DNA of 64,000 nucleotides, taken from NCBI RefSeq assembly GCF_010015585.1, contig NW_022985073.1, forward strand, positions 62,001 to 126,000, in the 5' to 3' direction. The notes under the pieces are model-generated. The model searched no databases, was not told the origin of the DNA, and saw only the letters and a program-made list of their open reading frames with translations. Position numbers and translations under genes: made by a program. Below are positions 21,255 to 32,590 of this stretch, one piece after another (the first letter of the stretch is position 1; the number at the start of each line of letters is the position of its first letter). Source of the stretch: Eremomyces bilateralis CBS 781.70 (Eukaryota; Ascomycota; Dothideomycetes; Eremomycetales; Eremomycetaceae).

Positions 21255-22871
21255 TTACACTTGCTTCGCGACTGTCTCGGCGCACCTCCTAGCTAACGCA
21301 ACTAAGGTCAAGCTCGGATTCCCGGCGGGCGAGCACGGAAACACCGAGTTATCACAGGCATACAAGTTCTCAATTCCCTCGAACTTCAGGTTCTCATCCA
21401 CCACGGCCTTCTGTCCATTGACAGGCATACTCAACGTCCCGATCTCGTGCGCCACGCCTCCCACGTCGGCCTCCTTGAGATTCGGCAGGCCATCCGCTTC
21501 CATCAGAGCGTCTTCACCCAAGATTGACTGAGCGTTGAACCTCTCGAGAATGCCTTTGGCCACGTTTCGTGCCTCTGCTAATAGCGCAGGGGGCACAGGA
21601 GCTCGCTCCATGTAGATGTTAACAGGGGTACCGTAGTCGCCGTTAGGCGCAAGAGTCACGGAGTTTTGCTGCATGAGCGGCGCATAGAATTGGAAGACGA
21701 TCTCGCATAATAGATACCCATTGCGGATATCCATATCGTCCTCGATGTGATCTTTGTCCACGAAACGGCCTTGATTAAACTGAGCGCCCAGCTCGAGGAT
21801 GATGTCGAAGGCATGACTGTCAAGCGTTGCCGCCCGGTGCCGGATCAGGATTTTGGTCGATTGCGGTTCCACTCGAGGAGGCGCAACCCTCGGGACGTCA
21901 GGGGTAAGCCCAAGCATTTTAAGAGTCTCTGGTGGGATAACAAAATGACGGTAGTAGATCGCGTGGTCAACGATCCCGTTGCCAATCATGTCGTTTGGGA
22001 TTTTGGAGTTCAGGGCGATCTTGGCGGACTCGACGGTTCCGGCGCAGAGAATCACCGACTTGGCTTTGTAATGCCGTTCCTTCTTGTCCAAAAGGTCCCA
22101 ACAACGGACTCCATTGACGCGTTTGTTGTTCCCATCTTCGAAAGTTACATCCCACACGGCGTGGTTCACATTGACAGTGATGCCCTGTCTAGTGACCTGC
22201 CCTTCATTCATTCCCTCTGCCAAAGAATCTTCCAGCAGGAGATCCACAGATGAGAATATTCCAGCGGGAACACTCCACTCGGTGGCGCCCGTATATTCCA
22301 CTGCAACTGGGGCCGGGAGAATCTCCCAGTCCTCTCGTAGCAGATCGGAAAGCACCTCAGTCGCTTGGACATGGAAATCCTTCAACTCCGGGACGTCCGC
22401 GTTGAACACTCCTCGTGCCAGGTCGTAACCATTCCCTTCGAGTAGGAACTTTTGGATATCCTTCGGCCATACTTCCAGCTCCCATGCGGCCAACGGGGGG
22501 ATGGAGCTGCCCCAAAATATGCTGCGCCCACCGAGGTTGAAACCTTGTCCGCCGTTGTACATCGATCCCGGTGGAGTATTGTAGTTTTTCACACTGAAAT
22601 ACTCCCAAAGGGACCAAATATGCTTCTGAAACTTGCCAATCATCAATCGGCGAGGGAGATTCCCAACATGGGTGGGGAACAGCAACGAGCCCGCTTCGAG
22701 GACCAGCACCTTCTTCTTCTCGTCCGCGAGGGCGCTAGCGACCACACCTCCGCCCATGCCAGAGCCTACGACGATTACATCGTAGACCTCCTGCTCGTCG
22801 CGGTTGCTTCGGAGGAGCAAGTCGGTCAGAGTTCCAGATTCAGTGATCAGTACATTACGTTGGGGAGCCAT
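21255..22871 (-). CDS. GMC-family FAD-dependent oxidoreductase
   Basis: Single-exon protein of 538 residues without signal peptide. YDVIVVGSGMGGGVVASALA (about residues 30-49) is the FAD Rossmann motif, with LVLEAG after it. FNLGGRSIFWGSSIPPL is the GG-rich segment of the GMC fold. The C-terminus has VAHEIGTLSMP and NLYACDNSVFPCSPAGNPSLTLVALARR, supplying the catalytic His and Asn. It resembles the FAD-gluconate dehydrogenase/pyranose oxidase branch more than glucose oxidase. It would oxidise an alcohol or sugar hydroxyl, presumably in the cytosol. Substrate unknown. A TATATA word at 22925..22930 lies about 55 bases upstream. Confidence 0.9.
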   Translation of the reverse strand: MAPQRNVLITESGTLTDLLLRSNRDEQEVYDVIVVGSGMGGGVVASALADEKKKVLVLEAGSLLFPTHVGNLPRRLMIGKFQKHIWSLWEYFSVKNYNTPPGSMYNGGQGFNLGGRSIFWGSSIPPLAAWELEVWPKDIQKFLLEGNGYDLARGVFNADVPELKDFHVQATEVLSDLLREDWEILPAPVAVEYTGATEWSVPAGIFSSVDLLLEDSLAEGMNEGQVTRQGITVNVNHAVWDVTFEDGNNKRVNGVRCWDLLDKKERHYKAKSVILCAGTVESAKIALNSKIPNDMIGNGIVDHAIYYRHFVIPPETLKMLGLTPDVPRVAPPRVEPQSTKILIRHRAATLDSHAFDIILELGAQFNQGRFVDKDHIEDDMDIRNGYLLCEIVFQFYAPLMQQNSVTLAPNGDYGTPVNIYMERAPVPPALLAEARNVAKGILERFNAQSILGEDALMEADGLPNLKEADVGGVAHEIGTLSMPVNGQKAVVDENLKFEGIENLYACDNSVFPCSPAGNPSLTLVALARRCAETVAKQV

Positions 22872-23896
22872 GGCAGGTCTTAGTTCCGCACGTTGCTAAC
22901 AGTCGAAATAGTACCAGGATACTTGTATATAGAAGCAAGAGAATGGACCAAAATTAAACTAAGGGCTCACTATTGCTCATGAGGAGAGGAGAGACGACTA
23001 TATGGAATTACCCGTAGACTTGCCTGTAGCATTACCCGTTGTACGGAATATTATCATTTTGCTCAGCCCCACCTGAAGTCTGCATGCATCTTGCATGCAG
23101 ATGCGTCGTACACCTGGTGATATCAATTGACATTAAGATGGGGTCTAGAACCGGGCGTTGAAATAGGAATTGTTGAATGAGGGGGTGGCCCAATGGTGAG
23201 GGATGTGAGGGAGGTGTGTCGGCTGAACAAACCATCTCCTTGCTCACGTCTCCAGTAGAAACTACAATCCATCCACTCTAAGAAGGAAATCTAGTAATGG
23301 TGGTTGAGGATTGTAGTGTTCATGCCGGCAAATATGAAGCTGGAGCAGTGCAGCAATAATTCTGTCGAAGATGGATATTGAGTTGCCATGAATCATGATT
23401 GATCAATCTACAAACCATTGGGATTGTGGCGTTTGGTATCCAGCACTACCACTCACGAGTCATGTCATCCACGACCTAAAGCGGGTGGTAGAAACTTACA
23501 TGACTCATGCAATATCCCCCACATTCCCCGCACGCCGAAGCTGATGAAACTGGGATAGACAGATGTTCGAAAGTAATGAAGAGCCGATACGTGATGTTAA
23601 TGAGGGGATATCTGACTATGTCAGCTGTCGTACCGAACCCAAGGAAATACGACGAATGGCCAAAGCTACACTAATACATGAAACATCAACGACCAAGGGT
23701 CGTGCCTACAGCGGACATCCTAACCCACCTTCACGCCTCGGCTTATCCATCGCCCCGAAAGTTTCAATTCAAGGTTCAAGTCCTCGTTCTCTCCGTTCGT
23801 TTTTGCAGATGTTTGTCAATTGAGCCATCTTATCTAAAGTATTTCTCCTATACCCTCATCGCACTCTCTAAATCTATTGTCGTGTCCTTCGTCACC
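22872..23896. other. Divergent promoter, GMC oxidoreductase / barrel protein
   Basis: About 1 kb between divergent genes. A TATA-like CTATATAC (minus) lies at 22925..22932. An inverted repeat of the word TGCATGCA sits near 23080..23100 (CTGCATGCATCTTGCATGCAG). Short frames here have no motif. Confidence 0.5.
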
Positions 23897-24748
23897 ATGC
23901 CAGTTTGTTCGCTTCACGTCCTAGCTCTTCACACTTCCATCCCATCCTTCCTTTCCGTCCTTGCATCACAGTCTCCTCCTATCAAGCCGCTTCTCGCCTC
24001 CAAACCTCTACGATGGATTGTTCGACCGACGAGCACTTCCACCTCCCTTCTCGGTTCCAATGCGACAACTCAAGACCCGAATCCCCCATCAAACCCGTGG
24101 GATCTCGTCATCGTTCTTCCACTGGACGTGCCGCTCCCCGTAGCAGCGATTCCCTTCATTGCCCAACAATTTAGCGTTACCGTCGGCGTCCCTTCTTCCC
24201 GACTAAAGCAACTCGCGGAAGGGAATGACCAACTCCTACATCCTCCAGGCGGTGTGCCACAGAGCTCAGGAGAACGGACCCGCGGCGCGAACGCCTCATC
24301 CAGCCAGAGCCTAGAATTAAGCAACCCGCTTCAGCAATGGATTGCGAAAGAGGGCAACGGCGACACTCGCGGCGGCGCAGTTAGCATGCTGAACCTCCTA
24401 TCGTTCAACAAGGGAAAGAAGACCAGCTATCAACAATATGGGGCGGCGTTCGCATCGAAGGTCGGAAACCGTCATGGTGGCAATGCGAAGATCGTCGGTA
24501 CCGTGATCAGCATCAATGGTTCCAATGAGAAGAACCGAAGCGACACGGAGGGAGGCATGGAGTGGGATGAAATCGCCATTGCGCATTACCCTTCGCTTAC
24601 CCACTTTGCGGACATGATCAGCAGCAAAGACTATCAAGAAGTGAATCAGAAGCATAGACTAGGTGCGCTACGTGACACCTTTATTCTGTGCACCAGTGAG
24701 TTGAGGGTCGAAGAGGAGTTGAAGAAGGCTGGGGCCGCCCGCCTGTAG
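23897..24748 (+). CDS. Dimeric alpha/beta-barrel (DUF1330-like) protein
   Basis: Open frame from upstream; the ATG at 23897 has a good context (GTCACCATGCC) and gives 283 residues. The C-terminal half reads GGAVSMLNLLSFNKGKKTSYQQYG, then WDEIAIAHYPSLTHFADMIS and YQEVNQKHRLGALRDTFIL, the strand-helix-strand pattern of the DUF1330/ABM barrel, a fold used by small monooxygenases and dehalogenase-like enzymes. The N-terminal half (about residues 1-130) shows two blocks like a degenerate copy of the same fold (WDLVIVLPLDVPLPVAA). Function unknown. Being divergent from an oxidoreductase invites, but does not prove, a shared role. Confidence 0.7.
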   Translation: MPVCSLHVLALHTSIPSFLSVLASQSPPIKPLLASKPLRWIVRPTSTSTSLLGSNATTQDPNPPSNPWDLVIVLPLDVPLPVAAIPFIAQQFSVTVGVPSSRLKQLAEGNDQLLHPPGGVPQSSGERTRGANASSSQSLELSNPLQQWIAKEGNGDTRGGAVSMLNLLSFNKGKKTSYQQYGAAFASKVGNRHGGNAKIVGTVISINGSNEKNRSDTEGGMEWDEIAIAHYPSLTHFADMISSKDYQEVNQKHRLGALRDTFILCTSELRVEEELKKAGAARL

Positions 24749-25339
24749 CCACTTTAACGTGTTGGTTTCGACTGAGATGATGTTCCAAAGTCTGGCGTCT
24801 AGTCATGCCAAAGGGGTTCAAGGGTTCTGGGGCAAGCCTTGGTTGGGCTGTCGGTCCCAAGATTCGTGTATGCATATCCCGTCTATAGGAACATGTCATA
24901 GTGGCCAAATGGCCTGGAGAAGCGGTTTAATGGGCATCAGTCACGGCCTCGCTGCCACATCCAAAAAGAGCCCCAGTACCATTGCTACGCCACAGATGTT
25001 GTCGATGCCTCCCTATTCGGTCGCATTCTGCTCCCATCAACCATCGTCATGGCCTTCACTGGGTGCCAATCGCCCTCGAGATTCCTCTTGGACCAATACA
25101 GGCTCCAGGGTCTGTCACCTAAGGCTACAATTGTCATCGACAAGCCACATAGCCTCCTAAACTGAGCACATTGGACCTCTCCTTTCTGGACACACTAGGA
25201 TGTTGAATCCAGTAGTCCTTGACGACCTAATCAAGTCTACGAAGAGCTTGAACGGCCCTGAAACGCTTTTGGTGATACACTTTGAGTTGATCAAAGCCAC
25301 GACGATTGTTCACAAACGGCCCCAAGAACTCACTCATGC
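24749..25339. other. Convergent 3' gap
   Basis: About 590 bases between the stops of the barrel protein (+) and the proline-rich protein (-). No supported gene; likely 3' UTRs. Confidence 0.5.
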
Positions 25340-27317
25340 CTAGTAAAACACTCTCCATGCGCCGTCGGGGCTATCGTCCAGAACATGCCACAATTTTTCG
25401 ACCCTTTCTACACCGACCCATTCGCCAGAAGACTTTCCACTTCTGCGGCTCGCAGATCCCTCATACTTGGTCGCCACCACCATGACGGTGCTCCACCCAT
25501 CGATCACATCGAGATAGGCCCTGGCACACGCTTCTTTCGAGCTACCGACACGAATCAGCCGATGCACGAGTTGCTGCTGCTTCGCTTTTTCTCTGCCCAC
25601 CGGGCCCGAGAAGGGATGCGGAGGAGGGCCTACACTCCAGGGTCCCAGGGGTGGGCAAGATTGATGCGTGGTCCTCACTGGAGCCATTGCGGGATGGACT
25701 TCAGGAGGTGGCGGCGGTCCAGATGGAGGGTAGGAGCTCGGTGTAGATGATACCGGTGGAGGAGGGATGCCCGGAGGAGGAGGCGGCGGCGGAGGCGGGA
25801 TGGCCATCCAATGAGTTTGAGGTTTGGTGCCGACTGGCAGATAGTCCAGTCGGGTCTGCACCATAGTGTAGACGATGCCTTCGTGTTTCACTTTGTCTCT
25901 GATCCGCGTGCCGCACTTGTTGCAAAATGCAATGGGACGGATGATGGGAATGGGGTCTCCTTGAGTGGGCGGACACTCGCAAGGGAAGCCATAGAGGCGG
26001 TTATCCGCGAAGTTCGGTAGCTCAGTTGTCAGTGCCTCCGTTACGCAGATGCGCACCACTCGGGGTGTAATCTCCGTCCAAGTGGATTCCCGTGGCAGAA
26101 ACTTGTATGGTACCAGCACCGTGGAGGCACTCGCGGCGCCTTTAGATGAGGAGAGTATATCGAGGACGCCGGGATTCGGACGCACATACCAAAACCCCTC
26201 CTCGCCACCACGGAAAAGCCAGAGGTAGCGCTCCAGGTCAACCGGGCTAAGATCATGACGAGTAACATACACACTAGACATGGGGTTGGAAAGGGACGGA
26301 GGGAAGCGGACAAAACAACCCTCGCCCAGCCAATCGGAGAGCTCCTCATGGCTCGTAAGAAGCGTGAGTTTTCCGTCGTCCTCTCTTCCGACGCTGCTTT
26401 CCCGTGAAGAAGAGGAGCGGCTCCTCGACCATGATCTCGATTGAGCTCTTGACCGCCTCCGTGACCGCCGAGGCGGGGGGGATTCGGATACGGACTCCTC
26501 TCGACGAGAACGGTGGGTCCTCCGCGTCCGATCTGGTAATTTCCCCTTTTGCGGGAGAAACACGTGGGGTGGCGGGATTACGGCACCTGGCGGTAGAGCG
26601 CCAACTGGCATGACTGGAGGAAGTGGCATATTAAACGGGAGTCCTACAGCGCTTGTCTTCGACGACTTCGACTTCTTCTTCCACTGAGGGACAGGGGGTG
26701 GTGGGAGCATCATACCAGGCATTCCCGGCATACCAGGCATGCCCGGCATACCAGGTGGAGGAGGTGGAATGGGGAAGGGGGGTGGCATGTCTCCCGGCGG
26801 TGGCGGCGGCGGGATTTTGCGCACAAACGTAGGGCCTGCCGGTTGCTTAAATTGATGGCAGGTCTTCTGATTCGACTGAAGAGTGTAAGGGGTTATCGGA
26901 ACTGGCATGCTACTTTCTCCCGTGGCGGATGGCTCCTTGCTTACGCCTAAGGCGTCCGCATCCTCGGTGATAGGTGCAGCCACACCCTCGGGGCTTGAGT
27001 TGATAGCATCGTTCCCCGCTAATTCCGTCATTGAGACGTCTTGCTGTTGTTTGCTCTCCTGTTGCATTGGTCCGAGTTTCTCTTCCGGCTTGGGGACTGG
27101 TTCATTGCAGTCACAACGCTCTAGCACACCAGTCAGTTTCCATTCAACCTATCAGAACGTTTTTCGCAGCAGTCTCACTGATTTTTGCATCTGCTTCAAC
27201 TTTCCCTTCAGCAATTGTGGCCCTTTGGGCTACCCCTTGGTCCGTACCAGAAGTGGATATTTCTGGGTCTGCGATGGTACAAGTATCAAGCCCATCGATA
27301 ATCTCAAAGTCGGACAT
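25340..27317 (-). CDS. Proline-rich protein with SR-like region, unknown function
   Basis: Two exons (27317..27149, 27096..25340), joined at GTTGAA...AACCAG with a CTGAC branch word, give 641 residues. The alternative acceptor 24 bases earlier keeps the frame but makes a 28-base intron. Order: acidic N-terminus (MSDFEIIDGLDTCT); PPPPP tracts and a PGM tandem repeat (about residues 170-190); an Arg/Ser region (SRSWSRSRSSSS) like splicing factors; a folded middle with WYVRPNPGVLDIL, ITPRVVRICVTEAL and a possible metal pair FCNKCGTRIRDKV; a second poly-Pro tract; a C-terminal block ending WHVLDDSPDGAWRVFY. I do not recognise the family. Features suggest a nuclear, possibly RNA-related protein (inference). 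TATATATA lies at 27436..27443. Confidence 0.75.
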
Positions 27318-28450
27318 TTTGATAGCAGAGTGAAGTTAGGGTCACTGGTGGATTCCTCGACACGGATGACTCTCGACGAGGGAGGTCTAGAACCGTTGGT
27401 GAATTCTAGAATCGGTTGAGCGGTGCGTTGGGACATATATATACCCCTCAACCACTCACTGGCTGTCGCTCCATCTGCAGTGTTCGAATATTACGTGTTT
27501 CTGCACACGATCACTAGCCTTGCACATATCATGCCTGTCCAATGCATTAACGACCCCTCCTTCGTGAATGCAGCTCGATGGAGAGGGCGAACTTCTCCGT
27601 GTTTCCTTATGTCCCACCCTCTGAAAGAGCAGCTGACGCGCAAAATCGACCTAGCGGTGGCTAGATAATCGGGGGGTGGCCCAGTGCTCAAGCGCCGTTG
27701 CAAGTCTCTCCAGACGTTAAACATGTCCAACATTGGTGTTCGAACACTCCCGAGAACTGACTCCAACCGCTTGGTAAAGTGAGGCGCTTGTGTCGCTGCT
27801 TGTGTCGGAAAGCAATGGGGGAGGGGAAAGGCAACCTATAAGGAGTAATACTACGTAGTCGAAATGAAATCATTCTTAGACATTTAACGAAAAATATGTA
27901 GGATGATCATTTCCACATTTCCATGGGGAAGGCGGAAACAATATCCTTTATCTATGAGTGGAGTGGTCAGCTTAAAAATGTAAGTACAGTGATTCCTAAG
28001 TGGAGAATGGGCGATTCCCAATGGCTGCCCGGGTCATAAGCAATGAAACCGGTCAGTATGTTCTTGATCCATCGCACCATCTCCTGATTTGTCTGGTTGC
28101 CTTTCATGCACGACCCTCGTTCATTGGCTTCATGGAAACCCCAGCCGTGACTAGCAGCTGATCTTACGGCCATTCTCGCATGCCTATCTAGATCCACCAC
28201 TTCGAATTTGACCGTCTCGATTCCTAGCGTACATCCAGCAAAGCAATCCATCATCGTGGGGTGTATCTGCCTTTGCTGCGATAGGCAAAGTCCAAACGCC
28301 TGCCAAGATTCCCAAGCTCTTTGCTCCCACGACGCCTCATTCTAGAGCCTTATCAAAACAGTGATCCCAGTCTGGAAAGATGCTAGTCTGCTTGCTTCCT
28401 ATGATGCCACAATCCCAAACCACTCATTACCCGTAAGTCATGATTCCCAT
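27318..28450. other. Intergenic, proline-rich protein / acyltransferase
   Basis: About 1.1 kb. TATATATA at 27436..27443 is 119 bases before the proline-rich gene's ATG. A 95-codon frame at 27967..28254 (minus) has fairly ordinary composition but no motif or homologue I recognise, so it is not called as a gene. Confidence 0.5.
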
Positions 28451-29917
28451 TCAACCCGTCTTCAATCCAAGCAATTTCAAGGACCAATTCTTCAATCCAA
28501 CAATCCAATACCAAACCAGACATAGCACCACAACCGGCATGAAAATCTGCACAATCTCCAGTGGGTGCGTCGGCTTGATCTCCGTTTCGATCCACCCCGC
28601 CCTCGTCTTCACCATCTCGCTCTCTTCTCTAGCGCTCCCATTCAGCCCAATGGGTTCCTCACTCGGGGGAAACTTCCCGGTCGTCTGGTAGATCTCCAGT
28701 AAGGCATCCTTCTCTTCCCACCGCTTTGTCAGCCAGTCACCAAACGCCTTTTCATCGTTCAGTGGGATATCTTTGACTTTCCAACCACGCCAGTACATAT
28801 CGATGTATTCCGGAGCCCGCCCTTCACCATAGTTTCGCCAGATGCCGTACATGTCGGCGGCGAAATCGCCGGTGCGCACACCGCTGTAGCCAACCGTGCA
28901 GTCATAGACCCAGTCCACCGTTCCTTGCAATTCTTGCAGACAGTAGAGAAGTCCGGTCGATCGAGGAAGCACCGTATGCTTCAGATCTTCCCGTCCTTGC
29001 TTCGCAGCCCATCGAGCGGAGGTGCGGCGCGCATTTGGGGAAAGATTTGTCCCTTCCGGGAATAACAGCAGCCACATGGGGTCTAGCGTTGTTGAGTCTT
29101 GCTGCTTCAACTCATCAGCAAGCTCGGCACTTGTCTTCGCTTCTGTTACCGACTTCGGCGGGGGTGCAGGTGGAGGGGTTGAGGTGATCGCGGATCTGAG
29201 ATCTTCGAGGACCGTAGAAAGGGCCGTCTTGCGGGGTGAGAATAGCATGCGCGCATTGAGCTTCTGCAATCGGTACCGAAATCGGGGCTTATCCGTCGTC
29301 CATTTTCTGGAGAGAAAGATGAAACTCATAAACATCATCCCAGGTCCGATGATCGGCAGGTACCTAAGGCTCTCCTTCAGGATGATGAAGAAATGCCCCT
29401 GCGTCCCACTGGTATATGCGATCCACCATAAGTATATCCAATCAGTGTAGATCTGATGGTTCGCAATCAGAACCAATCTGGAAGGGAAGTCCGAGCGTAA
29501 GATTCCATCCTTCGAGAGGTGAAGTTGGGGGCTTATGGATGCGGAGGCGGAGATCCGGACTTTCACAGGCGCCCATATCGAGGTGATCTGAGCCAGAAGG
29601 AGGATGAAGTAGGATTTGACAAGGGATTGGAAGGTATAGTAGAGGGGCTTATTCCAGAAGTAGAGCGGCGCGGCGAGGAACTGAACGAAGTGGAGACTGA
29701 CGGATTAATTAGTAGCTAACCTCGCAAGACATATTAAAGCGGCATACCATGAACATGCGATCAATTCATAGAATCCCAGTAGAATCAAGCGGAATAGCTG
29801 CCACCCAAACGAGTTTTGAGCCTGGCCTGTGGATGCATCGACCTCCTCACTCGATTTCCCCGTCACAGGGACGAAAGCTGCCTTCGCAGCTTGACGATGT
29901 CGGACTCGCCCGTCCAT
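28451..29917 (-). CDS. PlsC-family lysophospholipid acyltransferase (CST26/LCLAT type)
   Basis: Two exons (29917..29748, 29696..28451) give 471 residues; the junction rebuilds ACSCLHFVQFLAAPLYFWNK in frame. An N-terminal membrane region (WQLFRLILLGFYELIAC and on) precedes IANHQIYTDWIYLWW, the HX4D acyltransferase motif, KESLRYLPIIGPGMMF, and LLLFPEGTNLSPNARR, the second PlsC motif. A C-terminal helix VQIFMPVVVLCLVWYWIVGL is a further membrane anchor. This matches yeast Cst26 and animal lysocardiolipin acyltransferases, which re-acylate lysophosphatidylinositol or related lipids in the ER. The frame upstream of 29917 meets a stop at once, so this ATG is favoured. A 50-residue Pro/Thr loop is inserted between motifs. 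Confidence 0.9.
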
Positions 29918-30789
29918 ATCCCACGTATAATTCGCGAAGATTGCCGGAACATCAATCAAAGGTCTGGCAGTCTCGGAACGCAGCGTGGAAATATATCTGC
30001 GTGGTGGTAAAGACTTCCGCTAGGCAGCCACTGCGAAGAGGTGGGGGTGAAGGCGGTCTGGCTATCAGGAGAGGACAACACAAACGCCGGGTGCTGAGGC
30101 AGTGGCAGTGGAAGGGGTCATGATAGTCCACATCGGGAAATAAACGAATATCCTGGTATGTTCACATATGTGCATGTACTATGTAGATATGAGGTCGATC
30201 ATGTTAGGATCTGAGAGGTAAGAAGAAAGGTGGTGGATTTGCATGTGCTTATTGTGCTAGAGTTATCGATAACTTAGACGTCACTCAGCTACGTCAAGGC
30301 TTTGATTGTGCCATTATCTTGATACGACGCTAACGATTAAGTAAGGAATTGCCTAATAATAACAGGGATGAATACAGTACGCAATGTGTTTTTTAACCTT
30401 TATGGGGTGGTTGGAAGAATGGATATGACCTCTCCATCACTACCACATACAACTCCAAACAATGCTGCAGACCTGCAGTGCCATGCAGAAGTCAGAACAC
30501 CTCAACCCCCAAAAGTCCGTTCGAAATCGTTGCCCCTCAATACCTAGTATATCCCGTGAGCAAGCCATGGCTGGAGAACACGAACATGCCTAGGACATAG
30601 GGCACTGGAGGGGAATCCTGGGTCATCGTCCACTCGCCTCGTAGACGACATGCACGATTAATTAATTGCATCGCACCCGCTCGTCATTGTCCCGCGTACC
30701 GATTCACCTATTTAGTCCTCTACCGGCGCTGTGTAAGTCCAACTTTCCACCAAAGAGTCCTTCGTAGGAGTACAAATGGCGCCGTCATC
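29918..30789. other. Divergent promoter, acyltransferase / NAD kinase
   Basis: About 870 bases, AT-rich around 30120..30420. No gene or repeat is recognised. Confidence 0.5.
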
Positions 30790-32590
30790 ATGAAGCCTCC
30801 CTCCCCGTCTCGTTGGTTCGCTCGAGCGATCCCGAGTGCTTCCCCCTCCGCGTCCAAATGGACCAGACAATTCACCCAGTCGGCAGCCAAATTGGAAATT
30901 CGAAACGCTACCGAGCTGCCTAGTGGGATCATCCCTAATTACCAAGGCAAGTGATTCTTTTCAAGCTATTGGATTCACGATTGATGGGTTCTGGCTAAGG
31001 CCCTCGTGTTATATGCAACCACAGCTCGTCCTGACGTCTGATGCAGATACTCACAATAGCAGCCTGCTAGCTGTGAAATGGCCTGCGCCGCCTCGGAATA
31101 TTCTTATCGCGAAGAAGTCAGGTAGCGCGACATGCACCAAGAGTCTGATTGCCTTTGCAAAGCATGTGCAGAGCAACTATCCTGGCATCAACATCATTCT
31201 AGAGCCTCACGATGCTGCCGAAGTCCATCGCGACCTGCCGTTCCCGGTGTATACCGCCTATGACCCGTCGCATCCTGATAGCCTCCCGACTACATCGACG
31301 ACGGAATCCCTACCGACCCCGGAAAGTGCAGCCGAGTTTCCAAGCTCATTGTTGAACCACATCTACCAGTCCAAGACCGACCTCATCGCAACGTTGGGTG
31401 GAGATGGCACCATCTTGCATGCCACATCTCTCTTCAGCAGCTCACCACGAGTCCCACCATTGATTCCCTTTAGTATGGGGACGTTGGGTTTCCTTGGGTC
31501 GTGGTCCTTCGACGATCACAAGCGTGCATTCCGCGAAGTCTACGTCTCTGGTTCACATTCACCAGCTCGTCCGGCCCTCGAAGGCGCCGGCGTCTATGGC
31601 AAGCAAGCCGATTCTTCCGGGCCCCGTTCTCACAGTACTCCTTCGGACGAGAGCCACGCCGGTCAGGATGGCCAGGGCGATGAGGGCTGGACTGCAGCAC
31701 CCGGGATGGCGATGGGAGCGCGTCCTGCATACGTGCTCCCCCGAAGCCGCCTTCAAGTCTCTATTCAAACCACCGACACTTCCTTCACTATGCCAGCTGC
31801 GGAGGCGAAAACGTCTCCGACGATGTCCCCACCCTCCCAGCATCCGTCTCTCACCCCATACCTCCGTCCCAGCAACTACACCATCTCTCCATTAACCACC
31901 AAGCCGCCCCTACCCTCCGATTCCCCCCGCAATTTCCCCACCCTCCCCAGCCTGACCCCGTACGCTAAAACCGCCCACCACCTCCCCTGCAACTCCGACT
32001 TCCCGTCCGCGGAGCTCACCTCCACTCCCTCCCATCCCCAAGCCCTCTACGCTCTCAACGAGCTCTCCCTCCACCGTGGCCGCTCCCCTCACCTCGCCGT
32101 CCTCTCCCTCTCCATCCGCACGCCCTCCTCCGCCCGCTCGCAGTTCCTCACCTCCTTCATCGGCGACGGCGTCATCGTGTCCTCGCCCACCGGCTCCACC
32201 GCCTACTCGCTCAGCGCCGGGGGCGCCATCGTGCATCCCGCCGTGCGCAGCCTCCTCATCACCCCTATCTGTCCCCGTAGCCTATCGTTCCGCCCGCTGG
32301 TGCTCCCCGCTAACGCGGAGGTGGAGATCCGGCTGGGCGCGGGCGGGAGGGGTAGCGTGGGGTTGGAGGTGGACGGGGTGCGGAGGGGGAGGCTCGCGGA
32401 GGGGATGGTGGTCAGGGTGAAGGGGGAGGAGTTGGGGAATGGACCTGGAGAGCATGTTGGGACGGCGGGAGGGGTCCCGTGTGTGATTCGCGGGATGGGA
32501 AGGGGTGATGATGGGGAGGGAGCAGAGGAGTATTGGGTGGGTGGGTTGAATGGGTTGTTGAAGTTCAATCATGCTTTTGGCGGCCATTGA
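30790..32590 (+). CDS. pos5: Mitochondrial NAD(H) kinase (Pos5 type)
   Basis: Exon 1 (30790..30946) starts [20 protein letters not shown] and continues [13 protein letters not shown], a basic, acid-free mitochondrial presequence. Splicing from AAG|GCAAGT (a GC donor) at 30947 to ATGCAG at 31046 joins it in frame to [20 protein letters not shown], as in relatives; the total is 566 residues. [16 protein letters not shown] (about residue 170) is the kinase GGDGT motif; [19 protein letters not shown] and [11 protein letters not shown] form the second domain. The enzyme phosphorylates NADH/NAD to supply mitochondrial NADPH. About 100 residues of Ser/Pro-rich sequence are inserted between the two parts. 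An unspliced open frame begins at 30836, but it lacks the presequence. Confidence 0.9.
30947..31046 (+). other. GC-AG intron in the NAD kinase gene
   Basis: Donor AAG|GCAAGT fits the strong consensus required of GC donors; acceptor GATGCAG; a CTGAC branch word lies shortly before the acceptor. Use of this intron is inferred from frame closure (phase 1 to phase 1) and from the resulting presequence. Confidence 0.7.

Noticed and set aside
27967-28254. 95-codon minus-strand frame between the proline-rich and acyltransferase genes
   Set aside because: Composition is unremarkable but no signal, domain or splice partner was found; RNA evidence would be needed.
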